From NCBI GenBank assembly GCA_023525975.1, contig CM042042.1, positions 43,907,880 through 43,971,879 of the forward strand: a stretch of 64,000 nucleotides of DNA, read 5' to 3'. The notes below the pieces were generated by a model. That model saw only the letters and a list, made by a program, of their open reading frames with translations. It was not told the DNA's origin and made no database searches. The DNA is from Smallanthus sonchifolius (Eukaryota > Streptophyta > Magnoliopsida > Asterales > Asteraceae). Of the stretch, positions 37,050-47,100 are shown in pieces (the stretch's first letter is position 1; each line of letters starts with the position of its first letter). Made by a program: the position numbers and the translations under genes.

Positions 37050-37325
37050 AAAAGAGGCAAAAGTACATTTTAGTAAAGTATGATTTTATTATTGGCAAGC
37101 GTTTATTATATTTTTCATATACATAAACAAAGGAATAATATAAGTGCTAGTATGTTTTCAGTAAAGCAAGATATATCATTTGGCAAGCGTTTACTATATT
37201 TATTATACATAAACAAAGGCATGATATATGTGTTAAGATATATTTCAGTAAAAGCAAAGGTATTTATGGCAAGCGTTTACTATATTTTCATATACATAAA
37301 CAAAGGCATAATACATGTTAAGTTA
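37050..37325. repeat. Four ~70-bp repeat units in the solo LTR
   Basis: Units share GGCAAGCGTTTACTATATTT (or TTATTATATTT), then ATACATAAACAAAGG. The TATATTT..AAATATA-like words are only weakly dyadic. The 82-codon ORF here is repeat-derived. Confidence 0.75.
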
Positions 37326-37551
37326 TGAACAAGATTTACAGAAAGTTTTATGAACAGTAAAGTGAACAGCTTTCCTTCGGGAATGTGTACCAGTTGTAAA
37401 GGTCCTTGGGGCAGATGTTACTTGTACAAGATGTCAGATATGGGTTCTACCCATTAGTAAGAGTCTTGATGGCTCGTTAACAGTTGTACAATTGGGATGA
37501 GTGACGGCGGTTGCTCGGGGGACTACGCAATGCCCCATGTACCAGTTAAGC

Positions 37552-37896
37552 GGTATTGATCACGAGGACAATACCTGGTATTGATCACGAGGACAACATC
37601 GTGTCATGTGGTGTTGATCACGAGGACAACATCAATGGGTCACGAGGACCCAACTATGCTAAGCGGTATTAATCACGAGGACAATATCAGTTGTTGATCA
37701 CGAGTACAATATCAGTTGTTGATCACGAGGACAATATCAGTTGTTGATCACGAGGACAACAACATGCTAAGCGGTATTGATCACGAGGACAATACCAGTA
37801 GTGACAAGGAATTGACGGTTAAGTGGTACTGATCACGAGGACAATACCAACAGTGATAAGAATTGACAGTTAAGTGGTATTGATCACGAGGGCATT
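37552..37896. repeat. Eleven-unit array: constant loop, varying paired stems
   Basis: All units share a core close to ATCACGAGGA. Flanking arms pair but differ: GGTATTG/CAATACC (37552-37575 and 37773-37796), GTGTTG/CAACAT (37611-37632), GTTGTTG/CAACAAC (37740-37763), GGGT/ACCC (37637-37651). Several units mix arms and pair only partly. Confidence 0.85.
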
Positions 37897-39986
37897 ACCA
37901 ACAGTGACAAGGAATTGACGGATACCTTATGAATGCTTTAAACTATTTTTGAAAAGTGAAGTATGTAAAGTTTTGCCTTAAGGGCAGTATGCATGTATTA
38001 GCAAATCTTTTGTAAAAATTGATTTAAAGTAAACGTTAGAACTCACTCAGCGTTGCTGATTTTTAGTATGCATATCAGTTAAGTGCAGGTGTAGTTGATG
38101 GATGTGGATGCTTGGCTTGGCGAGAAGAGTTACCCGAAGATCAATGTCTGGCATCACAATTATGTTTATGTTATATTCTAATTTGATGTTATTAAAGACA
38201 AATTGTATTAGACATGTTTATGTTTCCGCTGCATATGTTGAGATGTTAAATCGTTTCCGCTGTGTTAATGAATGTCTTATGTTTAAAGTGCTATGTGTTG
38301 ATGAGTAAATCCAATACGTGAGGCCTCCCGGGTTCGGGGCCTTACAGTAAGAGAGAGTATCAAGTATGTGAAAGGTTCACAACAAAGGAAGGAAAAGTTT
38401 TTGGAATGTGTTGAGTTGCTTTCTATTAAAAAGAAAAAGGGGTTAAGGCAAGACGTTGTTACTAGGTGGAATTCCACCTTTTAATGCTTGATGGTGCCCT
38501 TTATTATCGACGTGCCTTTTGCCATTTGGAATGCCTTTTGCCTTTTTTAATGCTTGATGGTGCCCTTTACTATCCACTTGTTTTTGTGGCTTATGTGACT
38601 TTGTATGATGGTATGAATTCAAAAGATACGTATATAAAAAATATGGCAGAGTTGATGATGGGGAAGTTTCAGAAATATTGGTCTGATTTTAGTCTTACAT
38701 TAGCCATAGCTATTGTATTGGATCCTAGATACAAGTTGCATTTTATCGATTGGAGTTATTCACAAATATATGGAGAGAGAAGTTGTGAATATACAAATGT
38801 TGATCAGTTTTTGAATTCTACTTTCAATGAATATGCCATGTTAAATGTGGGTGAGGATACAACGGATGATTCAACACATACTTCAAATGCTAGCAAAGGG
38901 GTTAAGGATACAAGTGATGATTCAACACATACCTATGGAGTGAGAGCAAGACTTAAGGTAATTTATTTGTTTGTTCATATGTTTTATATATATATATTGT
39001 CATTTAATTATTGACTAAGTAATTTTCTATTATTTATTTTTAGGGTTTTGATCAGTTTCAGAGTAAAGATTTTACAACTAACAAAAAGTCAGAACTGCAA
39101 TTGTATTTGGAAGAGTCAAGAGTTAATAAGGACTCGGAACTTGATGTGTTGGCTTTTTGGAAAGCCAATGAGTTTAGATATCCCATACTTGCGAGGATGG
39201 CAAGAGACTTTTTGACAATTTTGGTATCTACTGTCGCATCAGAGTCTACATTCAGTGCTAGTGGAAGAGTACTTAATGAACATCGAAGTTCACTTAGTAA
39301 AGATACCGTTGAGGCTCTAATATGCACAAAAGATTGGTTATTTGGAGATTTTTGTAATGTCCATTTTCCCTTTATTTTTTATAAGTTTTTTACATAGTAT
39401 TATATTAATGGTGTATGTTTGTTTGTACTTTGTAGGTTCTAACCAAGTTAGTGTAGATGAGGTCACAGAAGATATAATGTCGCTTGACATAAATCATGAA
39501 TCAAATGCTTCAAACTCAGTGAACAATACTAAGGTACCCACTCCAAATCTTTATAGTAATGTTGCTTGATAAAAGTATATGAATATGTCCAATTGACTGT
39601 ATTTATTTTGTGTGTAGGTTTGATTGTTTGGAATTGAAGATTTGGGAAGAAAGAGTGCAAGACCAATTGGAACTTGAAATTGTTTTTATTAGACTTTTAT
39701 GGATTTTTGTTATAAATTTGTTAAGGATTATGTATTTATGCTTTATTTAAGACTTTTACGAACATTCAACGACTTTTGTTTCACTAAACAGGTTCTTAAA
39801 CGTGTGTTTCTGAACAGGTCTTATCGTGTCTTATCGTGTTCAGCAGGTATAAACAGGTTCGTGTTCGTGTTTGGAAAAAAGTACATGATAAGTTATTGTG
39901 TCGTGTTCGTGTATACATGTTTCGTGTTTGTGTCTTATCGTGTTCATGTCTTATCGTGTACGTGTATACAAGATATGCCAGCCCTA

Positions 39987-40369
39987 GTAAAACCCTTCCA
40001 TTCTTCGCTCATTAAAACTGATACATATATTTTCTTAGACTTGATAGAAAAACGAAAAATCATCAGAAAACTCTTTATTCGTCAGAAAACACGTGAAAAC
40101 CGATCAAAACGAACTCTGAATAAACTCATTTTGACGGCGTTAGAACTGAATCGACGTTTACGTTTTTTGGGGTGGGATGGGGGTTTAGGTTTTTTTTTTG
40201 GGGGGGGGGAGGGGTTTAGGTTTTTGGGGGTTGAGGTTTTAGGTTTTTGGGGGTGGGGAGTTTGACGAGCCGGTTCTAACGTCGTTGGAATGACAATCGA
40301 AGATCGTTTGGGTTGGTTTTCGCGAGTTTTCTCACGAAGAGGAGTTTTCTTATGAACTCAATCCTAGTT
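39987..40369. other. Unassigned DNA, possibly displaced kinesin upstream sequence
   Basis: No gene. G-rich low complexity (GGGGTTTAGG-like runs, G10 near 40200) occupies 40155-40260. If the hAT insertion is as proposed, this is the distal side of the original kinesin promoter. The long ORF across 39699-40265 is chance. Confidence 0.4.
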
Positions 40370-41335
40370 AGTTAATTGCACAATGGTTCATGTGGTTTGA
40401 TCAAATTATGTGGTTTAATCAAATTACATGTTTGTCTTCTACGTTTTAAAAATTACAAAGTTTGCTCAAATATTTGTGACATGGTGCATTTAGCTCATTA
40501 CTTTAATATCAGTTAGTTTTTAATGAAAAATTAGCCCATGTGCCGTCCACGTAACTTACGATTGCAAACTTAATAATAAATGAGTTAAAATTAGGGGTGT
40601 CCGCTACTGACACGACTTGAAACACGACCCGAACACGACACAAAAATAATCAGGTTTTGGGTTGGCCATTTCAACCTGTTTTAAAAAACGGGCCGGGTTC
40701 AGGTTGACCCATTTAAAACGGATTGACCTGTTAACCCGTTTAGGTTACAAAATATATATTTTTTATTTTTCATATTATAGAAACGCATAATGTTCATTTA
40801 CTTTTGTATTTAGTGTTTACCATAAAGAAACTTAATTATACAACAAAAAAACCTTTGTAGAGATAATTAATCAATTAAACTTTTGTTTATCTTAAATGAA
40901 TTAGATTTTGGATTTAGTATTTTATGATTTTGATGTAGATAAATGGGTTAAACGGGTCAAGTTTGGGTTGACCCGAATATAAGTGTATCCAGATTAGGGT
41001 TGTGTTTTTTGACACAAATAAGAATATGGGGCGGGTTTGGGTTACATAATTAAACTTGTTAACCCGTCAACCCGTCAACCTAACACGATTGACAGCCCTA
41101 GTTAAAATCAGTAAAAATAACTAAATTCTTTTTACTGATTTTAACTCTTTTAAGGTTAAGTTTGCAATCGTAAGTCACGTCGATAGCAAATAGGCTAACT
41201 ATCCCTTAAAACTAACCGGTATTAACGTCAGAGGCTAAAGTCACAACTACGTCACAAACATTTGAGCCAAGTTTATAATTTTGAAAACCTAAAAGCCAAA
41301 CGTATAATTTATAAACCATTTGTGAAATTGACTTT
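40370..41335. mobile_element. Long-inverted-repeat MITE containing a nested hAT MITE
   Basis: Sequences at about 40375-40580 and 41150-41330 are inverted copies (words CGTAACTTACGATTGCAAAC and the complement GTTTGCAATCGTAAGTCACG; GCTCAAATATTTGTGAC and GTCACAAACATTTGAGC). The hAT MITE at 40592-41100 sits near its centre. Confidence 0.7.
40592..41100. mobile_element. hAT MITE with perfect 8-bp target duplication
   Basis: The ends are TAGGGGTGTC and GACAGCCCTA. GTTAAAAT is duplicated exactly at 40584-40591 and 41101-41108. The interior is rich in ACGGG/CCCGT words and has no ORF. Confidence 0.88.
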
Positions 41336-41744
41336 AAAATACCGGATTTTTTAGCATCTCATTTTTGAAAGATGTTTTGTACTTTTAGTCGAGGGCTTCC
41401 TCTCACTTTATTAAATCAAAATAACTTTAAAATACCGGATTTTTTAGTATCTCATTTTTTAGATATTTCTTAAAACCATTTTTTACTTGTAATGATAAAA
41501 AAATTTATGAGAGAAAACGTTTTTCTAAAAGGTTTACATACAAAACTTATTTATCAAATGTGTAGTTTGAAAAATATTTATCAAATATGTGTAGTTTGAA
41601 AAATATTTATCAAAATAGTGTTTTTGTTATAAAGTCAAAGACTTTTTATTTCTCACTTTTAATCTCAGTGGATAACTTTAATTCATATAATTATTGATTT
41701 AATCATAGAGAAAAAAGGGTATCTATTCTTTAATTAGTACTAGG

Positions 41745-42192
41745 TTATAATCACGTGTATTATACGGGCTAAATAAATATAATGTTATATAATTAGCAAT
41801 AAAAAATTACGTTTTTAAAAACTCGTGTATTACACAAGTTGAATAAAATATAATGTAGTCTTTTAACACATACACTCGTCAAAATATGTCTACTTTAACA
41901 TGACAGTTTTAAATTATATTAAGTTAATTTTAAAAACATTTTTTTAACTTGGTATTAATATTTTTTATGTAATTGATAAATGGTAATCCATATTAAATTC
42001 ATTTGTTTAATGATATAATAACAATTCAAAATTAAATAAAAAAAATATCCATATTTAGATTGAATGTTAAATATTTAAAAATATATTTCTTTTAATATAT
42101 TATTTAATAGGAGAGAGAGTCAGAAAAATCATTATAAGAAATGTATCAGAAGATGACACTTGTCCCATAATTTTACTATTTCATTAAGTAGT
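41745..42192 (-). mobile_element. Degenerate Helitron
   Basis: Its minus-strand 3' end has a CCCGTATAATACACG hairpin, then CCTAGT. The 5' end (GTATACTACTTAATGAAAT near 42192) is mutated. 41336-41744 before it is unassigned AT-rich DNA. Confidence 0.6.
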
Positions 42193-42197
42193 ATACA

Positions 42198-42700
42198 TCT
42201 TATCGTACTACTCTAATAAATGAAATCTCTTCAGGTCACGTGTCAATCTCTAGTTACTCTTTATCTTTATTTTTCCGTCTCTCTCTCTTATTAAATATTA
42301 GATTTTCTATTTCTCTCTCATATTAAATAATAATATTTATATTAATAAATCTAATTACGAATACTTACTAATTAATTATAAATAGTTATATAATCATCAA
42401 TCAAATTAACTTAATATTAACTAACATTTATCAATTAAATTAAAAAAATTAATACTCAGTTAAAAAAAAATGTTTTAAAAACTAACTTAACAAATCTTAT
42501 AACGGTCACGACAAATTACATTTTTTAAAAACATATTTTGACAAATGTGTTTGTTAACAAACTATATTATATTTTATTCAACCGATATAATATACTGGTT
42601 TATTCAACCCGTGTCACGGGTTTTTAAAAATATAAAATTTTTATTACTAAATATATAACATTTTATTTATTTAACCAGTGTAATACACGGGATTTTAAAC
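42198..42700 (+). mobile_element. Degenerate Helitron, head-to-head with its neighbour
   Basis: It starts TCGTACTACTCTAATAAATG. Near 42600 and 42675 are GTGTCACGGG and GTGTAATACACGGG hairpin words; the CTAG end is mutated. It faces the Helitron at 41745-42192 with 5' ends only a few bases apart. Confidence 0.6.
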
Positions 42701-43429
42701 TGGTATTTTAAGTATTTAAATTTTGATTTAAAAAATAAATTTAAGTTAAAAAAAAACTCGGTTATCCGTTTCACTATCCGAAATTCTCGAATATCCAACT
42801 TTGAACACCCCTAGTTTACAATGTGTTGTTATCTCATTTACATTGTGCTAATAAATTTTGTTATGTGCATTTATTCGTGTGCAATATGTTGTTATCAGCG
42901 CAATACCATTTTTACATGACTTTAAAAAAAATTCATATAAAAGAAATATAGCAATACTATACTAATAATGAAGAAGATAAACTTCTCAATTTTATTGTAA
43001 ATTATTTCATTAGATTCGGGATGTAATATGGTTCTGAAGGATTAATCGGATATGCACAGTTCCAACATGGTTTCATTCTTGAACAAAAATCCCTTTTTTT
43101 TTTAATTTATTTCATCTATTCCATGACTAGATCTTGCTCAGTAATTGATAGAGCGAATAAATCTGTCATTTCTTGAAATCTCTCTTTTGATACAAAATCG
43201 TGGTGTAGCGTGTATCCTCTCCTGTTCCGGTCATGGAGTAGATGAAATAAATCAATTTTTTTATAAAAATTATTTGAGTTTAAAAAAATAGTTGAATAAT
43301 GAAAAAGTCAAATGAGCGTGCGAATTTCCTATGTTACCATCACAATGATTTCTAATCATATATACGTGTTGCCACCTTCTTGATTGTTACATTTTTTATG
43401 CTAAATGTGTTTTGTATTTGATGTTTCAT

Positions 43430-43493
<64 letters not shown>

Positions 43494-44128
43494 GTTGTAT
43501 TTTTTTTTATTAAACTTACATAATCAGTCCCTAAGGTATTGTTAGTTACATAAATGATCCTTATATAAAATAAGGGCATTTTCGTCTATAAAAAGTTAAT
43601 ATAAAACTAGGATGGTGTTAGTTAAACACAGATGATTGCGATAATTTTAAAACCACAATAACAAAACCGGTCAAAATAGAACTTTTGAATTAAAATGTTA
43701 TTTTGACCAAATCTCTTGAACTAAAAGCGAACTTTACTCTACTACAAAACATAACAATAGGGATGACGATAGATCCGTAACGAGTTTTTTTATAATTCTA
43801 GTCTCATATTTAATTAAAAAATGTTGAAAACTAATGTTGTACCAGGTCCAGACCCGAATACCCCTTTTATTACCCGACCCGAATATTTTATACTTTTTGG
43901 ATGGGCATTTTGATGCTTAGGTGAGACGCGACGACAAAAGCCTTCTTTCAGTTGGGTTTCGCGGGGCCTGTCCGGCGAGTAGTAACCGTTATCAACCACC
44001 ACTCTCGACGGTTGAATTTTTTATCTTCAAATCCCTTCCAAAAATACACCGGTTTCTTGATCAACAAGTCAATCTCCAATTTCCTCTTCTAATTTAATCA
44101 CCCTAACCGAATTCCCCGTAAACGTATC
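42701..44128. other. Upstream region of DRP3
   Basis: Contents are AT-rich DNA, a CA/TA microsatellite at 43431-43492, and a degenerate MITE remnant at about 43500-43745 with AGTCCCTAAG and GAACTTTACTCTA words. The last ~130 bp are pyrimidine-rich and likely the 5' UTR. I cannot place a TATA box confidently. Confidence 0.5.
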
Positions 44129-47100
44129 ATGGAACACAACGTCCAAAATCCCCCTCCCTTCCCACCAATGCAACCACCACTAGGTTCCACCGTGATTCCA
44201 CTCGTAAACAAGCTCCGTCAAGTACTGACTAACGTCCGTGACGGCGATTCGGAATTAGAGCTGCCGTTTGTGGCTTTCGTCGGCAGCCAAAGCAGCGGGA
44301 AGTCGAGTGTGTTAGAAGCCCTAGTTGGCCGTGACTTCTTGCCTAGAGGTTCTGATATATGCACGCGCCGTCCCCTGCGTTTGCAGTTAGTACGGACTGA
44401 TGAAGACGCCGGTGAATACGAATATGAATACGGCGAGTTTCAGCATCTTCCAGGGAGGCAGTTCTTTGATTTCGCGCAGATTCGTGCACAAATTCAGGTA
44501 TTTATTTAGGGTTTATATTAGGTAAATTGGATTTTAATAATCTAAACTATAAGTCATTAGCAGATAATCAGTACAGAAAATTTCACGCAATCGCAGTAGA
44601 TCATAAATTTAAGCTTGATTTCACTTGTACGTTTCTTTAGTCATTCATAATCAATCACTACGAGTGTAATCGAGTGTAAATCAATGATCATTATCCTACT
44701 AGATTGCCCTTGACGACGAAAGTGAAAGTTAAGACCCGGTCAAATTGTTGGTATGGATTATTATCGACCAATGAGTCATTGTTTGGATTATTAAAATCCA
44801 ATTTGCCTTTATACTATGGCATTTTGATTAGAACAAACCATTAGTGTAATTATTGGCTTATTGCCCATCATGATTGTGTTTTGAAGGCTGAAACTGATAG
44901 AGAAGCTGGAGAGAATAAAAGGGTTTCAAATAAAGAGATTTGTCTTAGAATATGTTCGAATAGAGTTTTGGACATGACGTTGGTCGATTTGCCCGGAATG
45001 ACTAAAGTTCCGGTTGGTGATCAGCCACTGGATGTTGAGACACAAATCCGGAACATGATATTGTCTTACATCAAGCAGCCGCGGTGTTTAATATTAGCTA
45101 TTACCCCTGCGAATTCGGATTTGGCAAATTCAGATGCACTTCACATTGCAGGCATTGCTGATCCTGATGGTAAGTCTTATCAAATACACTAATATAATAT
45201 TGTGTTTTGATTCTAAAGCTCCTATATATCCATTATTTTCAGGTAATCGTACAATTGGCGTACTTACAAAGGTACCGTAAGGGTTAAGTTGTCATTTCAT
45301 GTTCTTTTGCAAATTTTCATGTTCTCTGTATGTGCAGTTGGATATCATGGATAGAGGTACGGATGCTTGCAGTCTTTTGCTTGGCAAAACAATTCCTCTT
45401 CGACTTGGCTATATTGGTGTTGTCAATCGCTGTCAAGAGGTGAGTTCCCTTGAAATTTATTGTCACACCTTTGGCAAATTTCACCTTATTCTGTCCAAGT
45501 GAGGGATGCCGGGTCATAATGAATGCCCTGCATCAAATACCAGCAATGCGTTTTGGGTGCACTGGCTGTGGATGAGAGGAGAGTTGCATAGTTAAGTGTG
45601 CTTGGGTGGGATTAATTTGAGCTCCTTGTGGGCAAAGCAGATAATGCTGGTTGGTATGAGGGGCGGGATGTTACATATATCTTGTGTACTTTGGTTATTA
45701 GATCTTTTACTTTTATGTTTCACAGGATATTGAGCTCAATAGGGGTATACATGATGGACTTGCATCTGAGGAGGCTTTCTTCCAGAGCCATCCAGTACTC
45801 CCTAAACCTTTAGATTATACATATACACATATATCTATATTATACTACCAACACACTGATTCCTGGTGATATCACACAGGTATATAATGGTGTTGCAGAT
45901 TGCTGTGGCATTCCCCAATTGGCCAAGAAGCTGAATCAAGTATAATCTTTGGTTACTTCACTATGTTCATAAGTTGCTTGTTGCTTGAGTGTAATGGTTC
46001 TTTTCAGATTTTTGTACAGTACATCTTCAAAATGCTTCCAGATTTGAAGTCTAACATCCGGTCAAAATTAGCTTTTGCTGCCAAGGAGCATTCCTCTTAT
46101 GGGCACATGCCACAAGAAGTAAGTAGCCTGCACCAATTGATATCATATTCTTACATTGACTTCTTCACCAATTCGGGGCATATTTTTAAGTTTGGAAGTT
46201 CTTGTATGCTTGTTATCTGGAACCCATCAAATGCAAGCATTCTTAAAGCTTCATGTTAAAAATTAACTTGTATATATACCTTTTCGTTAGTTTCTTACAA
46301 GAAGAAAATTCTTCTTAGTATTGGTATTATGGCAAGTCTAGGATATCTTTACTATTTAAAGGGTGTCAGGGACTGTAATTTCATTATGCTTAATGAGAAT
46401 TGAATTTTGGTTCGCTATGAGAGAGACTTGCCTCTCAAAAGTAAGTCATCGGAGTTGACCGACCTCTCGAAAGTCAATCAACCCTATGTTACTATCTTTA
46501 ATCATTTTTATTCTATTATTCAGGCCGGTTCATATCATATTACTCCATATTCATTTAAAAATATTTTTCTTGTTCTTGATATTGGTTAATGTATATAGTC
46601 AAACTGGATTTCAAACGGTAATTAAAAATTCCAACCCTGAAGAAATAAAGTATGCTAACATAGTTTGAGTAGCATTTCTCTCATCAAATTATTTATTTAG
46701 TCGTGCCCATCAGATACTGAATTTATGTGCTTTCCAGCCTGACCAAGGATCATTGGTTCTGAACATTCTTCTGAACTACTCTAAAGGTAAGAAATATTGC
46801 TCATCATTTTATGTATGTGTGTGTGTTTGGAAGGTATATTTTCAAACATAAGTTAAAAAAAAACCATAAGTACAGCTTTCGTGTCCCTGGTGGACGGAAG
46901 AAATGAAGAAAGCTTAACATCTGAGGTTTATGGTGGTGCACGAATTCATTATATTTTCCAGTCATTATTTGTCAGCCGTTTGGAGGTATGCTTGTTTAAT
47001 CTTAAGTGACATATGAAGCTTTAGATACTTTAGTTCCTCTCTATAAACTTATTATAATATATAAATGTTACACATTATTGTCTTTATGTGGGCAGGAGGT

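Larger units (their letters stand above)
36074..38346 (+). mobile_element. Solo LTR (2273 bp) inside the hAT transposase
   Basis: It begins TGTAACAGCCCGAG and ends GGGGCCTTACA, with GTAAG duplicated at 36069-36073 and 38347-38351. Removing the LTR and one GTAAG rejoins the transposase reading frame exactly. No internal domain remains, so the element was lost by LTR-LTR recombination. The LTR is unusually long and carries three tandem arrays: 36565-36775, 37050-37325 and 37552-37896. Its ORFs at 36565-36771 exist on both strands only because the array is palindromic. Confidence 0.92.
35138..39569 (+). pseudogene. hAT transposase with BED zinc finger, inactivated
   Basis: The N-terminal part (35138-35890) has a BED-type finger (paired Cys, then His and Cys, roughly residues 45-92). 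An A9 run near 35877-35885 shifts the frame by one base. The frame resumes at 35892, is cut at 36073 by the solo LTR, and resumes exactly at 38347. Next come a +1 shift after WNSTF and a partial repeat of TTAATGCTTGATGGTGCCC (38479-38497 and 38547-38565) where a large middle segment is missing. A spliced C-terminal part follows (intron 38958-39043) with the hAT dimerisation domain (about 39044-39340). Several independent breaks make it non-functional. Confidence 0.88.
34466..39986 (+). mobile_element. Degenerate hAT transposon
   Basis: The left end TAAGGGTTGGCAATTTAG and the inverted right end TAGGGCTGGCATATCTTG match imperfectly. Subterminal regions on both sides are rich in CGTGT and ATCGTG words, as in hAT elements. 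It contains a broken transposase gene and a nested solo LTR. No 8-bp target duplication survives. The left end lies about 130 bp upstream of the kinesin start codon, so it probably separates that gene from its original promoter. 34676-35137 is non-coding leader with repeated CTCGGTGGTATTAC words. Confidence 0.8.

Noticed and set aside
36565..37896. CRISPR array
   Set aside because: The repeats lie in a plant LTR, have no unique spacers of uniform length, and there are no Cas genes; the units are retroelement tandem repeats.
39699..40265. 188-codon ORF
   Set aside because: It crosses the hAT right end and a G-rich run; the tail is low-complexity Gly/Phe.
43431..43492. Structured regulatory element
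   Set aside because: It is a plain CA/TA microsatellite.
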